Source: Dromaius novaehollandiae (Eukaryota; Chordata; Aves; Casuariiformes; Dromaiidae). Taken from it: a stretch of DNA of 64,000 nucleotides. The notes beneath the pieces are model-generated. The model searched no databases and was not told the origin of the DNA. It worked only from the letters and a program-made list of their open reading frames with translations. The translations under genes were made by a program, and so were the position numbers. Where the stretch lies: contig NC_088112.1 of NCBI RefSeq assembly GCF_036370855.1, positions 15,988,469 through 16,052,468 of the forward strand, read 5' to 3'. How positions within the stretch are numbered: the stretch's first letter is position 1; each line of letters starts with the position of its first letter. Below are positions 41,641 through 53,367 of this stretch, piece by piece.

Positions 41641-44600
41641 AGAGCCCAAAGCAAGGCAGCAGTGCTGCAGGGAGCAGCCGGCTAACTGGGATGCAGTGGG
41701 CAGGCCAAGGGAGGTGGCGTGAGGACAGGAATATCCTCGCCACCAGAGCAAACAGCCAAAACCAAACCGCCCATTTGTCCAGGGCCTGCTGGACTACAAA
41801 CCAACTGCTGTTTCTAGCCCTGATTCATCCCTTTTACTGTACCCTCCTTAAAACCCCAAAGAGCAACAGCTTTTCATGTTCTGCTGCTTTACAACTCACC
41901 AGGGCACAACACTGCCTGAACACACAGCCAAGAAGCTGCTGGTCTGAAAAGTGCACGTGTGCCTGCTTCCCAGGAGCACAGGGACCCCAAGGACAACGTG
42001 CTGAGCTTCCCTCGACCGCTGCGCAGAGTCCTCAGCCACACAACATATACACCAGTTTCTTTGCTCCGAGTCACAGTGAAGGTCAAACATATGGATTCAT
42101 TTGTTTCCTGTTTCCCACTGCTACGTGAAACAGCCGGAAAACAGAGAGACCCTCTAAAGCAAAGCTGTGAGGGATCAAGGTCACCAGACCTCTGAGAGGA
42201 CAGAGCTATGTCCTTTACGCTGACGTTCACCGCTGAAACTGCATGCAAACACCAGCAACCCTACTGCTCTCCACAGTCTGCGGGCAGAGCTTTTTCATCA
42301 ACCTCAGTGGACACTTGCCAGGCAGAGTTTGGCCCTACCACTGAAGTATGACATTCTAGGTTTTCAACAGCCTTAAGTAACACAACTGGGGAAGAAAAAC
42401 AAAGGATTGCATTTGACTGTTGCTTTTCACAAAGCCAAAGTGCTCCCTTAAGCCTCAATCCACTTGAGAAGTGAGGAGGAAGGCAGGCTCAATCAGCTCT
42501 TTAATGCTATGCAACAGAGCAGGACCAGACAAAAATGGCTCCGAATTTCTACCCACTGCAGCTCCAGCTGCAGAAGGACTCCAAACCCTGTGCCTTTGGC
42601 CTGCCTCAAGCGGGAGAGGGAGAGCACCAGCCAGCTGACGGGAAATGGGACCAGACACAGCAGAGCCACAGGACACAGCAGCAAAACAACATTTAGGATG
42701 CTGAGAAAGAGAGAGCTTTCAGGCTCTCAGCTCCATCCTTCTCCCAGGGCCACGAGCTGGCTGCTCAGTAACTCTTTCCACAGCAGCAGAGAATCCAGCT
42801 TCTGGGGTTCAGTCTCGTTTCACATGGAGTATTTTCATTTCTATTCTCTTACAGAATTCCTAGTTATTCAACATCCTTCAGGCATATTTCACACTACTCA
42901 TTTTAACCTTCTGCTCCTTTGGTCCAAACACATCTAGCTCCTTCAGTTTCCTCTCAGGACATTCCAGCCATACCACGAGCATGGCCACTCTCCACAGAGA
43001 GCATGGCACTGGAGGGAGTCATCTCCCCATGCCCTTTTAAAGCCAAGCAGCTGATATGATTCACAATATTTAAATATAATGCTGCTGTACATGGCGATTT
43101 TAAGGCAGGTCTCCTCAGATCTCCAACTGACCAAGGGGACTATGATGCACAAGTCCACAGGAGATGAGTTCTTCAGAAGACATCTTCTGCTTTATACATA
43201 CTAGCCACTGAGGAATGACTGTGACTCTCTAGATCAGCAGTCCTCTTGCAAGTCAAGCATTCTTCTCTGAACACTCGATAACCAATTCCAGATAAGCGAT
43301 GTGGGGAGGGTTTGTATGGCAAATGAAACATGAACAGCTTGACGACCATAAAGAACCGAAGCAGCAAACACTCTGGAGACGAGAGGTGCTAGCACTTCAA
43401 ACTCTAGATTAAGAATACAACACCTTTACTTTTTGAATTTGCTTTTAGTCAAACATGTTTAAAAATACCTAGAAATCTAGACACTAGATGCTGACATGCA
43501 CTTTTAATTACTTTTGCAAGGCAGCTGCAGATACAAATGAGGTAGTTAAATATGCATGGCTATTCACCTGGATTATAGTTTGCAGTCTTGTTAACTGAGC
43601 TTGCAAAATAAATATATGCTGCATACTTTGTTTAAATTATCCCTTTTCAAAATGATGCATGTGCACTGAGGCTGGGAAAGGAAGTCATGCAAAAGCATAG
43701 TCCAGGTTTTCCAATAAGCTAACAAAAACAAACAGCATGCTGTTCTTTTTTTCCCTGTCAGATGTATGTCTAGTTTTAATTTGTGCTCTAGAGCAAGCAT
43801 TTAAAACTATAAGAGTTATGGAAATATTCTTGGTGGAAGGAATTGTAGAAAAGATGATGAGATTCAATTGCATCATTATTAATGCATAGAACAAAACACA
43901 CTAATTGCAGCTGTATTAAAGTGAAAATCCCTGAAGCTTGCCTAAGGACAAGAAAACAACCAAAAAAATCTAGATTTAGTAAGGAAAAGCTTTATTTTGA
44001 GGACTCTACTAGGGAATAACAAACATAAAACTATAAAAAGATCCTGTGTGAAATCCTTTAAAGGAAAATTTAGTCTGTTTCAACCATGGTTTTGTTTTGG
44101 GTCTTTCTTGAATAAACATTCATTTATCAGATTCTGAGACTTGGCCAGACAATAGAAATGACAGTCTGCTACTCTGTCGCCCAGAATGATTATTTTTAAA
44201 CTTTGCTCTTGGACTTTGCCTTTTCAGATTTGCAAAATGCTCCTGGGACCCTCGCTGTCAGTGTCCCCAAGTGCCAGACTCCCTAGGCATAAACCCTAAC
44301 CATTTAAAATACAATCGTAAGCAAAATGTCCCTGCAGAGTGACCCTATACCCACTGCGTCGGTGAAGGGGAGTCGCTTTCTTCATCACTTGGAGAGTGAG
44401 CTACAGAGATCTTCACCTTGGTCGTTCCCTCATGACAGAACTAGAGCAGTGCATTTTGCAGCAAATGCTTGCAAAATAATCATTTTTCTACTTGTCCTTT
44501 TCCCTTTTTCATCCATGAAAAAAGAACTTAAAGATCCAACAAGTGGTACCATGGTAATTTAAACACCCAGAGTTAGTAGACCAGAAGAGAAGGCACAAGT

Positions 44601-46240
44601 GCAACACACCATCGTTTGGTGCCACAGCTCACAGAGCAAATTCTGGGGTCCTATCGCTTGGAGCAAGAACCTCAGTCCCACTGTCCTCCCCCTCTCAGCC
44701 CCTCTGCTTGTGAGATTTGAGTGAGCTGGACAAAAACAGGAGAAAGCATGAACAGGGGGAAGCATCCCCTGCCAGTGGGAACCTGGACTAAACCCTGCTA
44801 CCTTGCTCACGGAAGTACCACTGCAGGGTTTAGCACTTCACATGGGAGAACAGCAATCATAGGACCATCCCCATTGCCCCTATCACCTGGCCTCCTTTAA
44901 GCACACCTGGGTTTATTTTGAGTAACTTATGCAGCCTGAGCTTTTCACTTCCTCGGCAGGTGGAGTTCAGATACTGGGTTGTCACTAAAATAAGAGAGTA
45001 TGTACTGCAAGTAGCACCATACAGGGCCTCTCCATGCACTGCCGTTCCCGGCATAGCCTACCAGTGGCCATGAGACTGTTCAACTGAGAAACACGGCGAC
45101 AGTGACACCCTGGGCTGGGACTTACCTCTTTCGGAGGAGGATTTTCATCGGTGTTGTACACATGCACACACACACGCACTTAAGCGGCCTGATGTGGAGC
45201 CGGCACCCAGCTACCCAAACAGAACAGCTAGCACCTTGCTTGATCCCAGCCTAGCCAAGGTCTCAGCTGTTTGGGAAGGAGACTGGGAAGCGCCCCATGT
45301 CATGGAGCAATGCTCCTCTTGGCTGCTATGGTCTCCAAGGAACTCATGGCCAAAAAATAGCATCATCCAGCTGGAAGAAGGGCCATGAAGGGTTAGAAGA
45401 GGATGGAAATATAGAGGCCCTGTGAAGCCTCTGACCCTGGAAACTGCTTTACATGACATTTCTATCAGGCTGCAAAGCTCTGGACAGCATTTGCAGATAA
45501 GAGGCCGAGAAGGGGCATGGCAGGACCTGGGCTCGCGGCATGGCACAGACGAGCAGCGCCACGAGAGCAACTGCAGATGCTACTGCCCAGCACAGAGACA
45601 GCGTCTGATCATTTTTCAAGAAGAGGGACAAATATTCCTCACCTCCTCCCTTCCCCGGCCCGCAAACAGGGAAACGTTGTGTCTCATGTCTCGCATCAGA
45701 GCTGAAAAAGCACAAGCTTTTGTCTCGGACTACACATCACTTTTTCTACCGGTTACCAGGGTGATGGGCAAACCACTCAAGTCGCAAAAGAGGGGGCCTT
45801 TCCAGACCCTCACTTCCCCCACCGTGGATGGAAACAAGGACCTTGAACCCTGCTTTGATCCCTCTTTTCTGGGAAACTCATGATTTTCTGCTATGGTCTC
45901 ACTACAGCCAACACAACCACACCTTTGTCCAGCAAAGGAAAGCTTCTGATCTGGGCAGAGAGGAGGCTAAATCTGAGTGCTGCAGGTCACCAGCGGGTCA
46001 GGCCAGAGCAGAGGCAGCAGGAGGAAAAGCCAACGTGCTCCTCCAGACTCTCAGAGGACACCAAGCGACTGCCTTCAGGGGACCGAGGAAAGCAAATTTA
46101 TGCTCAGAAATGAGAAGCTAGAGAGCAGAGGCTTAATACATGTACTTTGTGGTTGATTCTGATTTGCAGTTAGCCAGCAGATACACTCTCAAGTAAGATG
46201 ACTCAGCCGTGATTTGCTGCTCCCCTCTCCCTCTCTTTGC

Positions 46241-46297
46241 AGGGGGAAAAAAAAAAAAAAAAAAGAAAGAAAAAAGGAGGAGAAAAAAAAAAAGAGG
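46241..46297. repeat. 57-base pure purine tract next to a pyrimidine-rich tract
   Basis: The plus strand is purine only from 46241 to 46297 (AGGGGG, a long A run, then GAAAG and GGAGG units). Just before it, 46218-46240 is pyrimidine-rich, mainly C and T. Such neighbouring strand-asymmetric tracts can form triplex or slipped structures. The tract lies in intron 1 about 1.8 kb from coding exon 1, at the edge of the CpG-rich zone. Confidence 0.9.
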
Positions 46298-47689
46298 TTT
46301 TGATTTCTATATAATTAACTGGCTTTGTGAGTCTTCTCGGTTCCTATCGATCCCCTCAAACAAGGCGAGCGCTTCTGTTTGCTCCGGCGCTGCCGCGGGG
46401 AGGCTGCAAGCCGCCTGCCCCTCCCGGGACTCGTGCCCGCTGCCGGCCACGCTGCTTAGCTCCCGGCCAAGACGGCTCCAGGGAAAGGTTAGAGGCAGAG
46501 CACTTGAGCCGCAAGCAGCCAACTGACTGTTACGGACGGCTCACGGACGCCTTCACCCGCCTTCACCTCCCCAGCTCCCAGGCTCTGGCCGCAGGAGGTC
46601 CCACTCCTGGTGCATCTGCCCAGCAATGCACCTCTTTCTATAAAACACCTCTTCCCAACTTTCCAACCTCACAGGGCTTATTCACGCCATGCCCAGAGGA
46701 GCTTTCCCAAAGGAGCCCGTCCCCGCTCCGGCCGTAAGCCCAGCAGCCACGACACCGGCCCGCGAGGAATCCCCTGTCCCGGCCTCGGAGGGAGAGCAGA
46801 GGACCGGCCCGCGCAGGCAAGCCCACGCGCCTGCCGTCCCAGCCCCATCGCAGCGCCCACGGGAGACGTGCGTCCTCCAAGACAAACAGAAACATATGCA
46901 GCTCATCAAATCCCCTCACATCCGCCTTCTCCAGGTCCCATGCATAATCTAAATGAGATGAGGAAATCAGGGACAGAGATGGCCGGCAGAAGGGGCCAAG
47001 CTGGAGACGGGGCCAGGCTGAGCCAGAGCCTGATACAGCTGCAAGTAGGGTGGGAGAGGACAGCAGAGTGACAGGGGCTGGGTGACTGCACCCACAGGGC
47101 AGCGCTCGCCGGACGGGAGCAGGGGTAAAGCCTGCTACCCTCTGCTAAAGCCGGAGCTGGCCTGTCCCCTTCTCCTCTTGCTGTTGCTCACTGCCACAAA
47201 CCAGACGGGTGACCCGGGGAAGTCGCTGTCCTTCGAAGCACCCACAGTGCCCACCTCAGCCAGCCCCACGCATCCGCTCAACCCAAGCGCGGCACTGGCG
47301 GCGTGTCCCCGGATCATCCCGGTCCCAGGTGAGCAGGATGGGTAGAACACTTTGAGCTTTGTTCCAGGTTTTTTTTCAGGATTTGCCAGGATTCACCCAC
47401 AAGGTCTCCGTGGATGCCTGGGAACGCACCAAAGTGTAAAATAAAAATAACAAGAAAAAAACCATCACGGTACACAAGTTACAAGCGTTCAGAAGATGCC
47501 TCGGAATAGGAAGGAAAGCATTTCCCATGCAACGCAGAGACATAAAACGGTGCGGGAGGCTTTAAGACGGGGACTGTCCCAGTCGCGATAGCAAGGAGCT
47601 GGGGCGTCCCTTACTCCAGCACTCCGCAGCCAACAGGTCTCCGAGCTCCCTCGCCCTGACATAACAGCAGAGGCACCTTCTGGGGGCCC

Positions 47690-48480
47690 GAGGGACGGTC
47701 CCCAGGGTGCCCCCTCGGACCCCTCCGACGGCCGCTGGCAGGGCGACCCCCGCACGGGGCTGCCCGGGCGCGGCACCTCCTGCGGCGCCGCCCAGCTCCG
47801 CGCTCCCCGCCGCGCTGGGGGCCGGAGGGGCGCGGCGCACCCCGCCGCCGGGGCCGGGGGTGCCCGGGCCGCCCCTGCGGGGGGCGCGGAGCGGGGACGC
47901 GGCGCTGCGCTCCGCCCGCGGGCAGGTGGGGCCGCGGCCCCCCGCTCACCTCCCCCGGCCCCCGGCCCCTCGCCAGCCCGGCGCCCGCGGGGAGCCGGCC
48001 CCCGCCGCCCGCAGCGCCCGGCCTTTGTTTGCCCAGGGCCGGGCCGGGCGCGGCGGAGCGCAGCGCCCAGCGCCGCCCGGCCGCGCCACTCACATAGTGC
48101 TTGTTGGGGATGCGCCGCTTCTGCACGTCCAGCACCTTCACCTCCGCGATGCTCCTCCTGGGCATGCCTCTGCCCTCCGCAGCCCGGCGCCAGCAGCGAA
48201 GCGGCGGGCAGCGGCGGCGCTGGGGGAGGCACTGGCGCACGCAGCCGGGACGCGGAGCCTGCAGCGCCGCGCCGCGCAGCGCCGCCCGCCCAGGGCGAGG
48301 GGCGGCCCCGGCCCGGCCCGGCCTATCCCGACCGCTGGGGCGGCCCTGCCGCCGCGCGCTTAAAGGAGCCGCCGGCGCCGCCCCCCACGCGCGGAGTCCC
48401 CTCGCGCGGCCGGGTGCGCGTGGGCTGGGCGCCTTCTCACCCCCCGCCCCGAAACCGAGCGGGGACGAGCTGCGCTGCCT
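47690..48480 (-). promoter_or_regulatory. SH3PXD2B: CpG-island promoter of SH3PXD2B
   Basis: The stretch is extremely rich in G, C and CpG and surrounds the start codon at 48165. Upstream of it on the minus strand are several GC boxes, for example CCGCCCGCC at 48282-48290 as read on the plus strand. A weak TATA-like CTTTAA lies at 48365-48360, about 195 bases before the ATG. CpG-rich DNA continues more weakly from about 46370 to 48660. CpG-island promoters usually have dispersed starts, so I do not name a single transcription start. The long open frames that cross this region on both strands (for example 47611-48642 minus and 47707-48363 plus) are consequences of composition, apart from the 24 codons of exon 1. 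Confidence 0.85.
48094..48165 (-). CDS. SH3PXD2B: SH3PXD2B coding exon 1 (start codon, PX domain strand 1)
   Basis: The minus strand reads ATG at 48165-48163 and then 24 codons, MPRRSIAEVKVLDVQKRRIP followed by NKHY. It ends at a consensus donor GTGAGT (48093-48088). The human protein starts MPRRSIVEVKVLDVQKRRVP, so I see only two conservative differences (V to A and V to I). This start is chosen because it matches the known N-terminus, has G at -3 and lies in the CpG island. The frame stays open far upstream of this ATG, but only because the DNA is so GC-rich that stop codons are rare. The exon ends in phase 0, which fits exon 2. Confidence 0.96.
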
Positions 48481-50786
48481 GCTTGACGCCGTGACACCTG
48501 CGGCTCCCAGCTGTGGCTCGCCACGGTCACCCGTCCGCTGCCGCTGTCCCCACGACCGCGTCCCTCCGGGAGCTGGGGTGCTTAGAAACCACGCGCGTCG
48601 GAAACACCGAGTGGGGCAGCACGGGCTCCCTGCGGCCACCACGGCCCTCTTTTATGAGACACCCTGAAAAGCAGCGCCCGGAGCTGATGCCGGAGTGCGA
48701 GACTGGCTGGCAACTCGGCTGTTTCTCCCGGGAGGGCTCTTGGAGGACACAGCTTGTCTTTCCTGCGGCTGAGGTGGCTGCTGGGGCGGGGTGAGAGTCC
48801 AGGGTGCCTTGCAGGGACCCGTGTCTTGCTTGGCATGGTGGGCCTGTGCTCAGTTCCATGAGCAGGTTTTGATTTTTTGACCCTGCTCTTCTCTCATGGC
48901 ATCTGCCGTTAGTTTTAGCCCAAGGCTTTGCTAACTTGGTCACCAACAGCAGCATCTCTAAAGGATATGGAAAACTGAGTGACTAGAAAAAGGAGGGTGT
49001 GATGGCTTCATGGTATGTTCAGAACATCATAACCGCCTTACCTGAGACAGCTCAAGCACTGCTCAAAGTTGGTAGCTCAGCCACCAGCACCCCATCCCCT
49101 CCCTCACGAGTGGCCCATGCCCTCATGCCTTGCGCTGTCCCCACCACTGCCTTTCATGTGGCAGCGGAGACAAGGCAGTAGTGACCTGGAGCTTCTCTGC
49201 ATCAGCACCACCCACGGCCTCTGTGTTCCCAGCAGCTCCTTAACACGTGGCATAACCACAGCTCTCTTCCCTGTTGGGCTTTTAATTACATTATAAAGTT
49301 ACCCAAGACTAGCACTAGCAGGGCATTAGCTTTCATATGAATTTAATTTAATCATAAACAACTCATCTCACTCCTTGGCAGCTCCTTAAATGTGGCTCCT
49401 TTTTATACTGCTAACTTTGCTACAACCGCTCCAGAGAAGAGCACTCTGTTTTGTGAAGGCACAGGCAGATTGCCAAGGCTTTATTGCCCCCATTGCCCTC
49501 CTATAGGGCTCATCTTCATCCTACTTCCCCTCAGCAAAGAACGAAACCACTGCACTCCTGCAGAGGAGGTGACTCTAGGGAGGACACTCAGTTGTCCAAA
49601 GGGGACACCACGCCACTGCTGACCCTCCTCCCCAGCACTTGCTGGTGTTCCCAAGTGTGGTCCGCAGGGCTGCCTTCCTTGCAGATCAGCTGCACATCAC
49701 TGCCCTTGCTCTTCCAGCCCATTTCTTACTCCTCAGTGAGACAGCTGTTGAAACTAGGTGGACAGGGCTCCATAGAGAGGCCCACATGAACCCAGCTCCC
49801 ATGAGGAAAGCCCTTAGATTCATGGGGGACCATGGGGCTGAACCTTCAAGTGCTAATCAAGAGATGAAGCCTGGGAAAGTGCTATGAGCAGCTAACAGAA
49901 GGCAGAACTGCTGCTTTTGATCACTGTGTTGATGTCACATGGAATACCCCAGCATGAGCAGATGGATTTTTGCTGGTTTTAAACACCCTAAAGGATGGGC
50001 AAATCATCCAGAGGACAATGAGGAAACCATCCAAAGCGGCTGTGCATCATGTTGCTAGCAAAAGAGGAAATGAACATTGAAGAGATGTGGAACAGTGGAA
50101 AAGGTGGTAGTAAGAGAGGAGCTGAACAATTGCTGGTCTTCAGATATGGAAAAGAGAAACTAGTGTAGAGAACAGCTGAGGCACTGCAGCTGAGCAATGT
50201 AGAGGAAGATGCAACCTGAGGGCTGAGTACTGAAAGGCTGGTCAAGGCGATCATAGGGAAAACAGAAGATAACTGGATAAGAAAAGCACAGGAACATGTT
50301 AAACAAAATAGTTGCTCAATAGTTGTTAAACTGCAAGGTGAGAGGTATTAAGTGAGAAAACTGAGTTAGGAATGCTATGGCTGCTGCTATCCCTGTTGCT
50401 TTGGGTGCTGGTTTATTCTATTTAGGAGTGACTAGATTGCTGGACATCTGGAGAGAGGGTGACTGTGCTTGGGATGTTGACCTTGTGTATGCATAGTCAG
50501 TCCAATAAATGGCAGTAATTTGGTTTTCAGGAGTGCACAGACTGACCCTACGTTCCCCATGCACTGAAAACAATGTATCCAGATTGATCATTTAGCGGCC
50601 CAGTCCATCTACACGTTGTCACGAAGTCCGTCATCTAAACGCCTTGACTCACTGTACGTGAATCCTAGGATCAGTCTGTGTATGTCTAGGAATATTAGTG
50701 AACGTGAAGACCAAATTAAAACCACATATGCAATGAGTTCTCAGTTTCTGCTGCTTTTGTCATCAGAAAAAAGCAAGCATGTTAGC

Positions 50787-50826
50787 AAAAAAAAAAAAAA
50801 CAAAACAAACAAACAAAAAAAAAAAA
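50787..50826. repeat. A-rich (AAAC)n simple repeat
   Basis: A run of fourteen A is followed by AAAAC and AAAC units and then twelve A. It could be an old poly-A tail or a simple repeat. No retroelement body is recognised upstream. Confidence 0.85.
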
Positions 50827-53283
50827 CCAACAGCTGGGAAGAGCAAGTAAAGAACATGCAATTCAAAAAGCATGTTGACCTGTAAGTGCAGTATCCAAGA
50901 ACAGGCCAAACTGTGTTTTCTCACCAGATTTGTTTGGTGTGGTTTTAGAAACAGTAATAGGGGCCGCACAGAGAGATGGTGTGTGAGGGGCAGGGATGCT
51001 AAGCAGGGAACTAATGAACAATCAGATTCCCAAATGCCTCTGACCGCATCACACCAATCACAAGAACATCCTACCCGGCAGACCAGCAAGGCAGAAGATC
51101 TGTCCTGACAACCAATGCTGTAAGGACTAGCAGCAGAAGAAAAGAAGGAGAACAAGCGAAAAAAGTGTGTGAGATAGCTCTGCAAAGGAGCATCATCCCT
51201 GCTCCCGCTTCTGTCATCTCATACTGGCCACAGCCTCGAGGGGACAGAAAGCCTAACTCCAGAATTTCACATTAGCAGGAGGCAGATGGTGAATTTGGGA
51301 AGGGGGATCAAGTTCTGCTTGTTTTTACAGCCACAGAGCTCCTTCCCTGCCCTCCCACTCCAAGAGGCCCGTGTCTAGCCATTGTGGAGCACTTTACTGC
51401 CATGAACCTTTGGCAATGACCTTCATGCTGGCCTTCCTCTTTCATTGAACCCTGGGCACCATCCTGCAGCCGCCGTTGGGAACCCAGGAGCAATGGAGTG
51501 AACAACACGCAGTGACATTGTGAAGGCTACCTCATTCATGAGCTTGAAGCAGCCCAGAGGGACACTGATGATACTTTGCTTTGGAAAGCTTTGTTTTCCC
51601 CTCCCCCTTTTCAGGGGTGCCCAAAGCCTTTGGGCATTCCTTTGCTGATATGTCCATTTCCTTAATGCCACAAGATCCCCACATGGAGATGCTTGACATT
51701 GAAAGCAAAAGGAGAACATTTGAATGAGTTGTCACACCATCTTGGACCTACCTGGTCTAGGGACCAGGCCCAGTTCTTGCATTCACCCTTCCAGCTTCTT
51801 TCTTTGTAGAGATCTGCATGCGCCCACATGGTACACTCTGAGGATGTCGGGCCATTCCTTTATATCTGATATAAATCATGTGTATTAGATTGCCAGCTTG
51901 TTACACAGAGGAGGTTATTTTATCTATGTCTCCCAGCATAAACCCACTCCAGGCCTACGAACGCTGGCAGAGAGCCAAGAGACTACACAAAATCGATAGG
52001 AAGCACTTAAGTATCAGCATTAACCCCCCCGGTACTGCAATCTGCTTAGATGGGGTTGGAGTGACTCCTTTGCAGAGAGACTCCAAGAGCACCAGGCACC
52101 TGCGGCAGGTCAATGGGTTACAAGTGCCCAGGAATAAAGCAGAGGCTATGGACAATTGCAGCTAATGCTGTAAAATGGCTCCTGTGTTTAATTAACTGCT
52201 CTGAAGAGAGCTGTTGGGAAGAGTGGAGCACTGCTCTGCACACTGACCTGATCACCTCCCAAGGGAGGCCAGCCAGGAAGCTGAGTGTAGAGCCCTGGCC
52301 TAGTCTCTACTGCTCCTTGGTAATTAATCAAGAAAACTGCCAAATGTTCATCGAGGGAACCCAAATGAGGGTTTGTGATTGACCCAAGTCTCTCATGCTT
52401 GGCCCACACCTCTGTATGGTTGCGTGAGCAGCAGAGGTGTGGGAGCAGTGCTTCCCACAGCGAGTTTATGTAGTGGAAGGGTACAGCACATCTGAGTGGA
52501 GTTTAGGGATAAACCGGGAGTCTCCTGCTGCCCTGAAGGAAGGCTGGAGTGTTCTTAAGCCAAAAAAAGTAGCTACACAGAAGACCTCACCACCTCCTCA
52601 ACTGCCAAGATCTCCTCAGCCCATGTGCATTCTCCTTTCTTTCTGTAAAGATCATCGAACAATTTAAAGCAAGGGGACAAATGATTTTTTAAAAGTCAGT
52701 CATCGGCTAGGAAGTGCAAGCGGGTTTCTGCCTGGCTGTAAGGAGGCTCCAGCTGTTAGGTCACAGCTGGGTTATCCTTGAGGTCTGTCAGGTGTCAGAA
52801 ATGTACTGGAAGGAGAGAGCAGTGCCCCACACCCAGCTTCAAACTGCGGTGAAAACAGTACCTGTGCTCATTCTGGTGTGGAGAGTCCATTACGTCTTCT
52901 GCTTGCTTAATTTAAGAGTTACGAGTATGTTCGAGGTGGCTAAATGTTCCTGCATTCATCTTCCCTGAGCTCCCTCACAAAGCACTACTCAGAAATGACA
53001 CCCCTACCACAATGTTTTAGAGGGCAGATTTTTGGAGCTGAGGCACAGCAAAGCAGTAGTTACGTACCAGACTGCCTTCATCCTTAGCCTCTCTCTTCAG
53101 TCAGCAGTGCTGGGTACTTGTCCCTTAACTAAGTCTTGAAAGGTGGATCAAAACAAAGCTGCCAAGAATGATTTTCTACTGCTTTGACCCCAGTATTGCC
53201 AGTTTTACCTGTAGGCTGCAGAGGACATGGATCACTGGGTCAGCACAGCAGCCTGCTCCCACCTTGCATGGAGGCATCGTAGC

Positions 53284-53367
53284 CCCCATGGTGGGGATGC
53301 TCAGCCCCACGGCAGCAATGTGCAGCCCCATGCCAGCGTTGCTCAGCCCCACGTCGGGGATGCTCAA
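53284..53367. repeat. 21-bp minisatellite, four diverged units
   Basis: Four consecutive 21-base units begin at 53284, 53305, 53326 and 53347. The first reads CCCCATGGTGGGGATGCTCA plus G. Each starts CCCCA and has a core close to TGCTCAG or TGTGCAG at its end, with a variable middle. The period is a multiple of three, so one plus-strand frame shows a seven-residue periodicity, but nothing indicates that it is translated. A fifth, partial unit may begin at 53368. Confidence 0.85.

Larger units (their letters stand above)
34238..48093 (-). other. SH3PXD2B: SH3PXD2B intron 1
   Basis: This 13.9-kb intron separates exon 1 from exon 2. It contains AT-rich, low-CpG stretches that look like conserved non-coding DNA by composition (about 34790-35100 and 43430-44300), a GC-rich patch near 41300-41640, a CCT-type triplet run near 37046, a long polypurine tract at 46241-46297 and, towards exon 1, the flank of the CpG island. 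No exon, tRNA-like fold or mobile element is recognised. Confidence 0.85.

Noticed and set aside
47489..48363. Other long frames on both strands of the CpG island (47489-48232 minus, 47707-48363 plus)
   Set aside because: Low-complexity Ala, Pro, Arg and Gly sequences that overlap each other and exon 1; a composition effect.
47611..48642. 343-codon minus-strand frame across the CpG island, in frame with exon 1
   Set aside because: Only the 24 codons from 48165 to 48094 are coding. The rest is open because stops are rare in such GC-rich DNA, and the donor GTGAGT at 48093 ends the exon.
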